Assembly (NCBI GenBank): GCA_003024785.1
Contig: PUQB01000146.1
Location: forward strand, 434,799 to 498,798
Source: Selaginella tamariscina
Taxonomy: Eukaryota; Streptophyta; Lycopodiopsida; Selaginellales; Selaginellaceae
Reading direction: 5' to 3'
DNA length: 64,000 bases
Part shown: piece after piece, positions 35,050 to 48,748 of the stretch
Layout: each line of letters opens with the position of its first letter
Numbering within the stretch: the first letter of the stretch is position 1
Notes under the pieces: generated by a model
Database searches by the model: none
Seen by the model: only the letters and a program-made list of their open reading frames with translations
What the model was told of the DNA's origin: nothing
Position numbers and translations under genes: made by a program

Positions 35050-38000
35050 AAAGAAACGGTGTCTTTCACGGTCACCCTTGGTAATATCTTGTGCTTGATC
35101 TCCTTCAGCGTCACTTCAATTCTCAACACTCTTGTTATTCTTGGTTTTCCTTGGTTTGAGACCCTTAATTCACAAATTGATTGGACAACTCGTACCTTGG
35201 TTGTTTTTACTCTAGCTTTTGTTCCGTCTTTGACTCTTGGCTGTATCTTGTAACTTGGCTCTTGGCAATACCTCTGCAATTCTGATACTAGCTGTGTCTT
35301 GGCAACTTCGGCTCTTGGTAGTACTCTACAACTCCAACTCCTGGCTGTATCTTAGCAACTCCGACTTCTAGTTGCATTTTAACACATTTGGTTCTTGGCA
35401 CATTTTGCATCTCCGTCTTTGGCTCAACTCCGACTTCAACTTTAGTTCTAACTTCATCTCTATCTCTAGCTTTGATCACAACTCTAGCATGGCAATGTCT
35501 TGAGTCTCTAAAGACATCAGCTCTGACTTTGACTTTGACTCTAACAACATCCCTAATCTATATTCTCGACTATTTCATTGCCAAAATTTATCAATGCTAG
35601 CTGTACTCAACCGACACAGTTTTTGCTATGATGGTGATTTCGATTTCACATTTGCTTCTAGTTTCTTGCCATCTGCATACCATGATTTTTAATATATTCA
35701 ACAAGGTCCAAGCCATTCATCTTCCTAAACATCATTCGTATGATTGTCTGATGATATTATTGAAATAAGACACTTCCATTTGGTCTAATTTATGATCTTT
35801 CTCCACTTGAGCTTGAAGCTTTGTAGGAATATATTAATAATAATCTAGCTACCAATTTCATTTGTCATTCCAGTCTTTATCTTGTGCCCTTATCTTCTTC
35901 GTTAAAAAAAAGGATGGGTCAACTATTGTAAGTTGAACAAGATCATCATTCATAATCCGCATTATTTACCTCTATCTTCGAGATTCTTGAGCATCTTCAT
36001 GGGGCTCGTTACTTTATGAAAATTGACCTTCGAGGTGCTTGCAATCTCCTCTGTATTTGCCATGGTGATGAATGGAAAACTACTTTACGTATACACTATG
36101 GGCATTTTGAGTACACATTGATGCCTTTTGGGTTCACGATGCCCTTGTAGTTTTTTAGCATATGGCCAACGACATCTTTCATGACTTTTTTGATTGGTTT
36201 GTAATTATTTACTTGGATGACGTTCTTATTTTTTTCAAAGACAGAGGAGGAACATTAGCAACACATTCATTAGGTTCTGACATATTTCGGCAACATGGTC
36301 TTATGCCAAGTTGGAGAAGTGTTATTTTCACCAGAATAAGTCGAGTTTCTTGAATACGTGGTGTCATGCACTGGAAGCCGGAAAAGGTGCACACAGTTCT
36401 TGAGTGGAAAATGCTAAAGTCAACTCGAGACGTCCAGCGTTTTCTTGGCTTTGCTAATTTCTACCGATGTTTCATTAAGGACTTATCCAAATTGTATTTC
36501 CATTGAATTAGCTCACTAAGAAGGAAGTTCATTCAAGTGGTATATGGAGGCTGAGAACGCGTTTATCAAACTCAAGTTTCTTTTACCTCAGCTCCAATCT
36601 TGCTTCAAATTGACCCGGTCAAACCCTTTGTGATGGAGATAGATGCATCTAACTTTGCTTTGGGTGTTATTCTGTATTAGTATGGTTCTGACAACGATCT
36701 ACACCCCATACATTCCACTCATGCAAGTTCATAGCTGTGAAGATCAACTATGAGATTCATGACAAGGAACTTCTAACTATTATGGATTTTCCAAAAGTGG
36801 CAAAGGTTTCTTAAAGGTTCCCCTTACAAGGTAACTGTCTTCATTAATCATCAAACTTGGTTTATTTTCTTAGCCTCAAGTTCTAAATAAACGTCAAGCT
36901 CATTCAACCCATTAGATCTCTCTTGGTGCGACTTCAAGATCAAGTTTGACCAACACTTAGTAAGTTCAATCCACAATGAACATATTTGGTGTCTTGGTGA
37001 TGTGGAATTTAACCAACAAAAGCAAGTGGTACTTGGTCTCAAACACCTCCAAGCACTCACCATTTATGTTGCACCTTTTGACTCCAACCTTCTTGACACT
37101 ATCTGCTCTAAACTTGTCTGATCCAATGGCTCAGATATCTTAAGTCACCTGCAGGTAACACTCCGTGTCTCATGAGTTAACTACAATCTGTTTTGATTTA
37201 CCAACATTTGCTTCTCCATAATGACTTGGTTTATGTGTCTCGACTTCAAGTGCTCAATCTCATCATGACACTCTGCTTGCTAATCACTTTGGCATTACAA
37301 AAACAATGGAACTATCAGCCGTAACTATTGATACCCCAACTATGCCAATCGTGGAAGAGTTTATTCGTACTTGTGACATTTATGCTCACTCTAAAATTCT
37401 TGTCATCACCCGTATGGTCTCCTCCAACGCTTCCAGCTTTAATAATGCCTTGGTTTTGCACCTCGATGAACTTTATGACCAACTCAAGGATTAACATTGT
37501 TCTCATTGTTGTGGACCATTTTATTAAGATGGCTCACTTCCTATCATGTACAAAGACTATTTTCAGTGAAGATATATCTGACTTAGTTATGAAGGACATT
37601 TTTTAGCTACACGGACTCCCCAACAACATTGTCAGTGATCGTGATCCATAGTGTATAGCTAAGTTCAGGCAACAACTTCTTGAGCTACTCAAGATCAAGA
37701 GGTTGTTATCTTCGGGTTATCATCCAGAATATGATGGTCAATTAGAATGCACCTCGAACAGTATTTATGGTGCTTCATCAACTACCAATAGGATGATTGG
37801 TTACTGCTATTGCCCTTAGCTGAGTTCTCCTACAACAACTCCAAGCATGCGTCATCTGGTATGTCACCCTTCTATGCCTTCATAGGTCAACATCCACGAT
37901 GGAGTTTTGATATGCCTAAGAGTTCGATAAATCCATTACCAAAGATAGACTTGACCATCTCCAATTTGTCCAAGCTATGCTTCATCAATATCTTTGAAGG

Positions 38001-38475
38001 CACATGAACATCAGAAGATAGTTGCCAATGGTATCATAAAGACAATCCGTTTTATCAGATTGGTGAGCAGGTCTGGCTTCTTCAATGCAACATTAAAACT
38101 ATGTTTCCTTGTGGGAAGTTTGTGTTATCAGTGGCATCTCATATCAACAATGTGGCTTATCGATTGAAGCATCCTTCTTGATGCACATCCATCCGGTATT
38201 CCATGTTTCTCTTCTTGAGCCATACTATTCAAACACACTACTTGGTCAAGCCTTACCACCTCCAGCTCTAATTACAGTTGACAATGATTTGGAATATGAA
38301 GTCACAAAATCTTGGACTCTAAGTTCCTTTGCCGTCAACTTTTTACTTGGTCGACTAACTTGGCAACCCTCTAAGTAATCATTCTTGGGAATTCGTAATG
38401 AATTTGCAACATGCTCATGACACCGTCAACAAGTTTCATCGCAAGTATCTGAACAAGCATGGCTCTCGAAGGAGG
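35050..38475 (+). pseudogene. G2b pol: protease, RT, RNase H, integrase, chromodomain
   Basis: Protease tail with LVILGFPWFETLNSQIDW (35115-35180). Reverse transcriptase around 35930-36470 with MKIDLRGA, FEYTLMPFG and an intact IIYLDDVLIF (36200). RNase H around 36620-36850 with [11 protein letters not shown]. Integrase around 37270-37900 with EEFIRTCDIY, IVLIVVDHFIKMAHFL, HGLPNNIVSDRDP and SGYHPEYDGQLE. Chromodomain around 38270-38450. Numerous frameshifts and stops, including an out-of-frame break before the YLDD segment. Confidence 0.85.
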
Positions 38476-38481
38476 GGATGG

Positions 38482-38801
38482 TGTGATAATTTGACTTTGT
38501 TACATGAATATGAATATGGATACATATACAAATACGGATAAGGATATGGATAAGGATACACATAAGGATAAGGATAAGGATAAGGATCGTTATTAAACTA
38601 AGTCTAGGATAAGGATATGGATATGGATAAGGGTCACAAAATTAGCTAAGTCTAAATTTGGCTTATCTTATAGTATATAAGGGTGAACATGATCTGGGTT
38701 AAACATTCAAGTTCAACGCTGATTTAAGAGCTAAGCCTCTTGTCTTGTTTTGATATATGTAATTTAGCTTGTTTCATGTCTTTTCAGCTTGGTTCCTAAC
38801 A
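38482..38801 (+). repeat. G2b 3' LTR
   Basis: 320 bp, TGTGATAATTTG to GGTTCCTAACA, with a GGATATGGATAAGGATA-type simple-repeat region near the start. It is the uninterrupted counterpart of 9084-9135 plus 14353-14612. Confidence 0.85.
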
Positions 38802-40133
38802 ATTATGTACTTAGGGTTATTCAAACCTAGCCTTAAGGAGTTTACTTAGCAGAACACTCGTGTTCGCTTATAGCACACACTCGTGTCCTCATTAAGTATG
38901 AACTCTAGATTTAGGATATGACTTGACCCTTAAGAATTAGTTGTGGTTCAGGGTACCTCTTGTTACCCAAAAGGGGTTGTAATCCTAGACGAGGGTGATT
39001 CCTCAAGATAAGTGACAATGCCTTAGCTCTGTCATGTGGGACATGTCTCCTTGATGAGGTTAAGGCAAGAGCGTATCTAGGTCACCTAGGGCGGAATCCT
39101 AAAGTTTACTTGCGTTATTCTTTGAGATTCAGAGGGTGGATTAGCCCTTTGGGTTAAAACCTAACAAGTTGAATGTAACCTGTTAAAAGCACTCATCTCT
39201 AGGTGCTATGTGTCCTTGACAACATCATAAGTCTGATAAGGAATGTTTGCAATGTGTTCCTAGTGAGAGGAGTAACTCTCATGCACTTAAGTCATTAGCA
39301 CATACTATTATATAAACACGTAAAACTCACTCGTCTTTCCTTTCATCCAACTAAAACTCCATTTCATGAATAAAAGATGGCCGATAAACCCCTCCCCAAT
39401 TAAATGTCTTCATCGTGTGAATGTTCCACATGTTCACAAATGCTTGCACACCTACTTGTAACTTTTTTGAAAGAGCACAATCTTTCATAATGAGTTTTTT
39501 GTATTGGCTTTCCAGAACATTGTGGCTTTTAGCTCCTATAGTGAGATTGGAGAGTGTTATGTAGTGAATTTCTTGATTTTAGTGGTTTTTGTAAGCGGCT
39601 TCTTAGTTTTAGTGGCTTTTTAATGTGGCTTTTCATTTTTATATGGCCTTCATTGTATATTTTGAAAATGGTTTTACTTACAATGCAAAAACTTAATCCT
39701 AATCCACGAGAAGGTATGTAATACTTCCATTTGTAGAACTTGTAACCTACACATTCCACTTGAAATTGAACATGGAAAAACAGACCAAAAATGAAAGCTT
39801 ATTAGCTTGTATGTACTAGCCATCTGCACCAAGCACTAGTTCTTTTGCCACAAATATTTTTTGTTTGGACACTATTGATAGAACAATTGCTAGTTGATGT
39901 CTTCGTACTTGAATCACATCATCAACTTGCATTGAAATATAACCATCTTCTCTCTCACCACATAGCATAAAACACTCAAGAGCTGACCACTTCTACTTTG
40001 TGTTGTGTGGAACAGCGGTTGCCCTAACACCTTCTCTCCATTGATACTACGTTCCTCCAACTAGGTGACCTCTTGCCATTTGTCTTTTAGAGTTGCTAGA
40101 TATTATTGCTATTGTTTTCAATCCTACTCATGT

Positions 40134-41195
40134 TTAAATTTGTATGATGTCACCTGCTATTATCCAAATTGGATTTCTTCTTGCCCATGTTTGAAGCTTA
40201 AATGGGAAATTGCAAGTCACAACCTCCAACGCAATGTTGAAACCTTGCCTAGCCATCATTGGATTGCTATGAGGGACAATGCATATCTCACTGAGGACAT
40301 CTTGAACAACTAGAATGCATGTTGAGTCAAAAGTTTCTCGGCCTGGAGCTAATGTTTCCCTATACCTTGATGAATCACTAGCCGAGATGTCCTCCATCAT
40401 AGTGATACCTAAAATTTAAACTCAAAGTTGAGATATATATGTGAAACATTGAATTTCATAAACTCACTTCTGCAACAAAAATGGCCATAATAGTTTAACA
40501 AGAAAATATTATTGAGTTCTACATAGCATATCTCACCTACAAAAGTAAAAATAACTAATACTCTCAAGGCCGACAAAGTATGAAGAAACAAAAAAGCAAA
40601 AAGCAATACCAGGATTATTAAGGTCTCTAGTCTCCATTGAAGTCCCACACTTAAAAATTGTCCAATGCATGCAAATAGCTTTGTGGTGGTGACATTTGAA
40701 ATTGAAAACTTTCCCTTTATTGAAGCCCGAGCCTTTCATTCTAGACAATGCCTCCAATTACAAAGTGGTTATCCGGCGACCTTTCTACATGCCAACCAGC
40801 ACTCCCACTTTTGCCAACCAGTTCCTTTAGTCTTTATTGCCATAATATGAACACTTGCTCCATAACTCCACTACTTTCTCGTCTAACTTAACCACCACAA
40901 TCCCATTCTTTATTGAAATTGGAAGTGAGCAACGTACATACCTTAGATGTGCTTTAGTGAATGTGAGTTCCATTTGCACATTGTTTGTGTCAATTGCATT
41001 AAGACCTTTGAAGTTAGCCTCAAATTCATAGCAAGTATTGCTAGATACACAATACTGGTATATATCATTGCATATGTGTCCTTTGCCTAGAGCATGTAGT
41101 AGTGTCGATTGATGGGCCAAAGTTCTCAAAGTAGAGCACTTCCAATGTGTTGCAATATTCTCAAAATAGGTCCAATGTTGCAATTGTCTAGCCAT
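40134..41195 (-). pseudogene. Unidentified multi-exon gene remnant, copy 2
   Basis: Minus strand. Open stretches are 41195-40827 (122 residues, with KGHICNDIYQYCVSSNTCYEF), 40757-40533 (KGKVFNFKCHHHKAICMHW) and 40400-40134 (RETFDSTCILVVQDVLSEIC). They may continue to about 39850 (GYISMQVDDVIQVRRHQLAI in another frame). I do not recognise a family. The copy at 16000-17300 is more damaged. An old transposon protein is the likeliest source given the setting. Confidence 0.35.
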
Positions 41196-42035
41196 TTGTC
41201 ATGCTCCAATCATATAGTATCCTTGTCAATTTAGTCAACAAGGTGCATATACAAAAATGGCTACTGTTGATTAAGCCATCGACCACATAACTCATATACC
41301 ATTGCATGAAGTCCTGGTGTTCTTGTGCATGACAAAATCCCAATCAACTAAGTGGATGGTATGGCTACCTTCCTTTCTTCATGTAGCTCGTCATGCGCTT
41401 CAACAGAGTCTCCATCCTTGCCATCACTATTGAGCCTCTTCAATTGTTGTGAATAGATGTTCATTAAATTGCTTTAGCACATTAAGCACCATAGGTGCAT
41501 TACATCAAATTCTGAAACCTCTAACAAATTTAATATGAAAGCCAACATCAAATGAAATCCAACATCAAATAAACAATAATATTAGCAAACAAGTGCAACA
41601 AAAGCCACAAAGATGATCAAATTTCCTCTTGGATCTTAGCATGTTGCTCCAATCTAGTATTGTAGGAAGAATGCAAGTGCTTGTAGAAGCTAGAATTACT
41701 CCAATACCTTTCCTCCATTCCATGAGAATTCACACAATCATTGCATTCACAAACATAAATTGTTGAAAAAATCAATCTTCCAATTGGTTCTTGCAATTAC
41801 TCTTTAACATATTTGAATTGATGTCACCTCCAAGCTGATCTTGTGACAACCTTGCCATTGACAATGTACTCCCTTGATTGAGTCATTTGTGTAGCATCAT
41901 GGTTTTTTTTTTTTAATAGCAAATTTGGGGCTTTATTTTTATGAACTTTCATTCATGCAAGGATTAACAATTTTACCATGGTTTAAATCACCAAATAAAC
42001 CATGGTAAATAAATTAACAAATTTTAAACTAATTA

Positions 42036-43500
42036 AATCCCTTCAACATGGATTTCTTCATCAACTTGCATGTTGCTCGCTTTCCTAAACCAATTGCGTT
42101 CAAGGAAGTGAAGGTACATTTCTTCTTTTATTCTTTTATTCTTTATTTATTTGACTTTTCTTATATTGGAGTTTTTGTAGGTTGGTACAACAGTGGTTCT
42201 AAGGAAATTCTTATTGGATGGTCACCCTTACCAAATGTTACAACTGAAAGTTGTCACCAAGGTTGATAAATTTGAGAACAAGCATTTACTGTTCTAGTTG
42301 GGCACACCTGCCTTAGAAAATGATCATCCAACCTAGACTTAGCAAGTGAAAGTGGATGTAAGTTTTAATTTTCTTTGTGTACCTGGAATGCGCAAAGGAT
42401 GAAGATCAAAGCCCTCCACCATCCCCGACACCATCAAAACCATTGAAAGTAGTCTTGGTATATATTATGATTTTTGCGCTTATAATAACAATATCCTAGT
42501 TCTTCCAACTATGTTAAAAAGGTAGTGGTTAAGTCCGATCAGAGCAACTACAAGCCATCTAAACAGCTGAATTCCAAGGACCAAGTTGAACTCTTAGATT
42601 GTGAGGAGGTACTCTCATATGAGTTTTGTTTGTAAATTTTTACTAAGGATTTTTTTGAAAACATAGGAAACTATTCCTAGCAACAACAATGGAGATGAAG
42701 AATCTGATGATGAACAAAAATCTAGAGATCATAATCCCAGTGAGATTGTTAGTATAGAAGTAGAGACACATCAGTTAGAGACAACTACTGATAGCCCCAT
42801 GGAGAATACAATGCATGTACATGTAGAAGCGGAGATAAATTCTTGCACTTAAACATTTTCATTATGAACTCCTTGTTTCTGTATTGTAGGCAGTTGTTAA
42901 AGAAGATGGTGGGGAGGGTGGTCTGACTGTCACGAACAAATAAAAAGATGACATTCCAATTGTGAATACTATGCAAGTTAGTTTGTATTTGCTTCATTGT
43001 TGTTTTGTAAACAATGTATTCTATTCATGCAAGTGCATAAAGAGGAACTAGCAGAGGAGCCAATTGAGAAGCTGCTTACAACAAAGCAATATCACCGAGA
43101 CCATGTATAAGGATAAGCAGTCGGCTGTAAGTTTTTGGACTGTAAAATTGCAGCCTAGCTAACATTAGAAAAAAAAAATTCTCCTATGTAGCCGAAGTAA
43201 TAAAGCAAGTGAAGATACTACAAGGTAACAAGTGTTGTGATTTAGGTTCCTGTCTAAAGCCTCACAATTTTATAGGTACCTAAGGATTATCAAGGAGCTG
43301 GATATGGACTCCCTCAAATTTCTAGCTAGCATACTTCTTCAACAACTAGTAACCAAATTAAGCCTTGTTTCTATGAAAGTCTTTTGTTGTTGCCCACAAC
43401 TAGAAGGTTGGTTCTAAGGTATTTGTAGTTGTGGCATCTCAACCTATTTCAAATGGGATTTTGAAGATTCACAATGCAAGTTGGTAGGAGAAGCAGTTTG
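42036..43500 (+). pseudogene. Multi-exon gene remnant of unknown family, copy 2
   Basis: Corresponds to 25761-27400. The exon after the TTTTTGTAG acceptor near 42180 gives VGTTVVLRKFLLDGHPYQML. Other pieces are shortened, and the proline-rich repeat seen at 26880-26950 is largely deleted here. Confidence 0.4.
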
Positions 43501-43860
43501 ATTCTTCAATTGTGCACTCCTGATTAGTCACATTGTTTTAGTAACCACTTATGTTACCACTTTAGAAGTCAAAGTAGAAGCCACTATAGGACACTATAAT
43601 TAGTAGTTTTCAATATGTAATCTTGAATCTCACTTTTATAAACCATTTTAAATATTGCAAAGCAGCCTATAATGTAGTTGACATAATATAGCACTTTCAA
43701 AAACTCAAAGAAAAACACTCATTCAAACACTATATTTCACACTTTATGAGCCACATTTGGTTGTCACCACAACTTTCCTCTTTCAAAATCCACTTTCATA
43801 TAGCACTATAAGTAACAATATATTTCCACAATAAAGTCCACTATAAAATCCATGTTCTTC

Positions 43861-44900
43861 TTAATAAGCATTTATATCTTCTTGTACAAGGGTATGCTCT
43901 TGAGCTTTATTAAAACAAATGAGGCATGAACAACCATAACAATGTATAACTTCAGCATATCCATATAATATTATTGTGGACTTATTATTTATGCTAACTA
44001 TGTGACCAACAATGTATCGAGTTGCTCCATCGATTATGGCATGGATGTAAACACCCCAAGGCACAAATTCATAATAAGTTGCATACATATAGATGTAAAA
44101 GAGGCCTTTGAATGTGCTATATACCTCATCGTCCATGTGCCATAAAAGCATATGCCTAGTCATTATGTAAACATATCTTGGAATTCTTTTAAAGACTTCA
44201 TTATTGTAGTGATTCTTCTAATATCAACCTCATTGGAGATGCGCAGCCTATTCAAAATTTGAAAACTTTATTTGATAAAATCTTATACCCTAGCTAGTCT
44301 TGTTCTTTTACAAAGGGATGATAAAAAATGAGTAGTGCAATCACAAGGATATTCTTATAAGTACACTCCCTTCTAGTTAAGACTGATAAACCCTCATTAT
44401 AAAATCGCTTCCCCACACCCAATGCTTTTGCAATGTCCTTCATTAACTATCCTTCTTTCTTCTACTATGAATTATTTTTATACTTAAATTCGCACGCCTA
44501 AAAAGTCTTCTTCCGGGACAAGCAACTCTACCATCCCAAATCATATAATCTAATGTAAGAAAATTAAGATCGAATTTTAATATATGTTGATTTTGTGAGA
44601 TGGACCGTTATTAAATCTTCTTGTTGTTTCCAATAAATAAGATCTTCACTTTTAGCAAAATGGCAATGCCTCAGTATTGTTTGTCCATTCTCATACATGT
44701 GAATAAGCCAAATCTAAACACATGACTTTAAGAATTCCAAATCAAAAAACTTTTCATGTAATCTTTATGTCAAGTCATAACCGTATTACATGTCAATTTA
44801 AAATTTATTGTCATCACCCCACTTGAACATATTTTAAAATTTTCAACAAATAGGGTTTATATTGTTCCTCATACTCCTTCCCTACAATTTGTATTAAATT
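43861..44900 (-). pseudogene. rve-like integrase/transposase remnant, copy 2
   Basis: Minus strand. 44163-43861 gives a 100-residue open stretch with MLLWHMDDEVY, WGVYIHAIIDGATRYIVGH and a VSINNKST segment. This is the W-H-x-D ... IDGATR ... NN pattern of integrase-core proteins found in eukaryotic DNA transposons. Upstream (44170-44900) remnants such as LGVGKRFYNEGLSVLTRREC are readable in shifted frames. It is frameshifted and truncated before the expected catalytic glutamate. The less intact copy is at 27745-28700. Confidence 0.55.
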
Positions 44901-45070
44901 GAGTTCTTTCTATTAAGTTATAATTTATTACATATTTTTGTAGTATTGTAAATACTCTCCTGAAGATGTTCAATTATTTGAATTATTTAATGTTTAAAAC
45001 ATTCATTTATTTTTCTTCTTTAACATATTTATATAAATTAAATTTCTTCAATCTTTGTCTAAATGCAAAA

Positions 45071-45096
45071 TGCATGTTGTAACTAAAATGGCATGT
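45071..45096 (+). repeat. Terminal inverted repeat of Y
   Basis: TGCATGTTGTAACTAAAATG, inverted match to 3327-3352. The undisrupted target in copy 1 is near 28944. Confidence 0.85.
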
Positions 45097-45699
45097 CTAT
45101 AGTCCCATTTCATAATAATTAGCAATTTTAATTATTTAATTAGCATATTCTAATATTAAAGGAATATTCTTTAGAATATATATTTGAAGATAGAATATTC
45201 TATTTTGTAATTGACCCTTTAATAAATTATAGCATTCATGAACCAAAAATTAATAACATTATAAAAGTAGAAGGTATTAAATTATATAATATATTATATT
45301 TAAGATTGTATGGGCCTAATATAAAAATTAAAGAAGAGCATAAGAGGTACATTATATAAATATTGATGTTGTTATTAAAATATTAATATTTAAATATAAC
45401 ATTAATTAAAAATTTGTACTAGTAATAATATATATATATAATATACAAAATCCTATAATAATATAGTGAATCTTCTATATCTTTTTATAAATTTATATAG
45501 TTAAGTAAACAATTTGGTACTATTATTAAAGAGTTTATTATAATTATGAATATTAAATATACGATATTTTATAATTTTGTAATTGCTTTAAGCTTCAGAA
45601 AACATACATTTTCTTGCAGTTTTGTTAATCGTGACTTTATCAACGCTTCTTAACATCCACTTATATCGAATAGATTTAACATTTATAAAACATGTTGGA

Positions 45700-48598
45700 T
45701 CTTTTTGATTAGGAGACCATATTTTCTCTAGGCATCCATTATATCTTTTTGCCTTCTTATGTCGCTTTTTTTGTGATTTAAATATGCAACCTTAACCATA
45801 TTATTTTTTGTGATTATTTCAAGTGTGTCTATAATTTAACCCATCCCAAATGAGATTATATGACACATGGAGTAATAAGGACCATCATTAGTTTTTGAAG
45901 ATCTTACAGTAATCAAAATATGCTTAGGTTTTTGGTTCCTTTGTACAATAAAGTGTGGGTTTCCACTTCCATATCACTACTGGCTTCTATGTCGTATGCT
46001 CAATGATGTCATTTCAATCTCTTCTCACTACCTTGTTTTAGCCAAAAAGAGTGTTGCAATTCTATACTTGTGACAATAGGCCCTTCTAACTCTCGGACCA
46101 TAGTCTCCCAATAGTCGACCACATGCTTATATAGTTCTGAGTAACCAGTTGCCTTATCAGAATTCTTTGGCATCAATTTTTAAACCCATGCCACATATTT
46201 TTTTGATGCCATTAATAATAACCTCTTGTTCCTTGAGTTGGGCACTTAATGGAATAGGTCTGCTTGTCCTTCTGGGAGAAGTGGCTTTCCATTCTCTCCA
46301 CTTTTGAAGAGCATTAACCCCTCTTTTGGTAACCACTCCTGCTCTAATGGCCGTAACTTGTACTGCATAATAGGTATACCATCTCGTATGGAGAAAAAGA
46401 ATTGTAGCGGCACAAGGTGACCAATTAAAGAATCACTCCCCTCTTTTATATACTTCTTAAGAAATTTTTGAAGTCTGGCACCTCAGTCACAAGCAAAGCA
46501 CAACTTTTTTTGGAGATGCAATTTTTAAAAAGATTCATCAAATGCGGTAAGGTAAGTGCACTTGTCCTTTTTGTAGAGTTAGAGACCTTGCTAAAGAACG
46601 CATTAATATCTTCATGAGTGTGACCAACCATAAGAAAATAAAAGTAAGTATGAGTTGAGAAACCCTTAAGTAAAATGATTTACCTATTTTTGTTCTCGCC
46701 TGCACAATTATCCATTTGTAAAAGCAAATGACGAGGAAGCTTATTTGATGTGAGGACACATGTACACTATTTGAGCTAAATACCTCCACTGAACCTGAAC
46801 TCTCAACAGGGCCATCTGTTTTTTGTACAGGCTACTGATAATGCCTCTCATATTCCCAAGTAGCCTCAAGTGCAGACGTGTTCATGAGAGCATTATGTAA
46901 AGGTTGAAGGTGTTATTTCTTCACTTTGAGATCACTGATAGGACATGTTTGTGAGTGGGCTTTAAGATTTCTGAAACACATGGCCAACGACCCAATAGTG
47001 AAATTGGAGTCACTAGACCAATGTGGAAGTGAAAAGTGTCCATATGACTCACAACCGTGTCCATGTGTTAGCACACATGTCAATGAAATCGGAAGTTTCA
47101 TGACATTTCCAAGGCACTTTAGTTACAACGAGCTTTAGAATGCTGGTCTTGAATGATCCATCTTGTCATGGATCAAGCACAGGTACTCTGATGGGCATGA
47201 CATAGAAAGCATGTGGTGTGCATAGTACTAGACCGGCAAGTTTTTGTGCAATCATGTGGGCCTCCATCTTTTGAATGGCAGTGATCTCCACCAAGGTTTT
47301 TGCACAAGCCTTTGGAGCCTTCAATGATGTACAAGTGTCACACTTGGAAAAGCTAAAGTGTTTTGCAATCTCCACATCCTTAAAATGAGTATTCCATATG
47401 TTGTTAAGTACCAGTGCAGATTACTTGCAGCCCATCAAGCTGAGGCACTTGTTCACATCTTCACATAGCTTCAATTGAGAGAATCGAAGGCAAAACCTTG
47501 AGATTTTTCATGACCTGCATTTGTGATTCGGCATTTGTGAGGCATCCTGTCTGCATTTGCTTCCATAAAAGCCTTTAGTATCTCTATGGCTGCCATAATG
47601 TGAGAGCGGGTTTTGACCAAGTGAGTTTCTCATGTACTTAGGTCTGCACTCCATCTAGCCACTCATCCCTCCGATGGTAGAACGTGGTCTTTGGGATCCC
47701 GTATATACTGTACCAAGTTTTGAAGCAGATGGCCACCTTATTAAATATCATGGATGTACTCTGATAACCTGTGTCCGAGGGTCATTCCATCAATATACCC
47801 AGTTAGTGCAGCATATACAAACTCATGCCTTTGCTTTTGGGTGAGCTACGAAAGACATGTCTACATTGGGTAATTTCATTCCGGTCTGCCATCTGACAAC
47901 ACTTCTTCTTGTAGCAGTCAATCGTGGAAATGCTTGTAACACTTTTGAAAGATGTAGAATCCATCTTCACCCTCTTGTTGAAACTTGCAGGGGAAGATCT
48001 ACAACCCATAAATCGCCTTTTTTTACAATAGGACCAATGCAAGGAACCTCTTCAAATATGAGTTGTTCTTCCAGGTTGTTATTATTGAAATCCAACCCAG
48101 AATATGTTGAACCATCTTGCCGTCTTAATTCAGATGTTCGCCACTCACGAGGAATCCAGGATGCAAAGTGCCATTAGATAAAACCTTTGTCACAACTACA
48201 CCCACGAAGTCGAACCCTAGTTCTCTTCTGACACTGCTTCCACTGGATTTATAGCTGTGATGATGCCTCTCCCAACCTCAATCTTATGAAGAAAGAGAAT
48301 CACCTCATCCATCACACAGACAAGCCATCATCTGGAAAACTCGTGCTACTGTTTGTTTGTGACTCTGTATATTCTGTGTCAGCCTTGACTTCATTCAAAT
48401 TCCACAATACATAAGAACCCTTCTCAAATTCCATTCTCGGAACCTCAACATGCTTGAAAATGGTGTTCACCCATACGTAACACAAGATCCTTGGGCAATA
48501 TTGTGACATGATGCATTATCATCTCGAACTTCCACAGTTCCAGTGCCAACTATCTCATTGTTTCGAAGAAGACATACTTTATCTCCAGTATTATACAT
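45700..48598 (-). pseudogene. DUF7869-like transposon protein, frameshifted copy b
   Basis: Starts at 48598 (MYNTGDKVCLLRNN) after a GTGCAG acceptor, in the same way as the intact copy at 62471. A one-base deletion near 48500 breaks the frame early; further shifts occur at 47850 and 47560. Motifs are FSKCDTCTSLK near 47340, LLLQMDNCAGENKN near 46710 and MVGHTHEDINAFFSKVSNST near 46610. The C-terminal region lies at 46350-45780. The DNC-ENKN segment is better kept here than in copy a. Confidence 0.75.
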
Positions 48599-48748
48599 AT
48601 TGTCCTGCACATAAATAATTGTGTTATTTATGATATATGTTTATGCAATATTTCTAAGAATCATAACTGCGGTTGCTTAATAATATGCATGTGCAATAAT
48701 ACATAATTATATATAGATAATATCTCATGCTTTATTAATACAACTGAT

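Larger units (their letters stand above)
33729..38801 (+). mobile_element. Chromovirus (Ty3/gypsy) G2b, full length but decayed
   Basis: 5' LTR 33729-34022 and 3' LTR 38482-38801 flank gag, protease, reverse transcriptase, RNase H, integrase and chromodomain in the Ty3/gypsy order. A purine tract AAGGAGGGGATGG precedes the 3' LTR. No direct target duplication is evident. From pol rightward this element is part of the region shared with the G2a stack, so the segmental duplication probably includes it. Confidence 0.85.
38802..45070. repeat. Segmental duplication, copy 2 (partner of 14613-28950)
   Basis: Collinear with three pieces of copy 1: 38802-41728 with 14613-17736, 41728-42030 with 20711-21040, and 42036-45067 with 25761-28946. 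Copy 2 lacks the hAT insertion, G1b and about 1 kb around it. Its right end is cut by the giant element beginning at 45071. The shared stretch probably extends left through the G2 pol and LTR as well. Confidence 0.9.

Noticed and set aside
35059-35600. Leu/Thr-rich membrane-like open frames on both strands
   Set aside because: They overlap the decayed protease-RT linker of G2b and consist of degenerate CTTTGACTCT-like repeats. Only the ILGFPWF-QIDW segment is supported.
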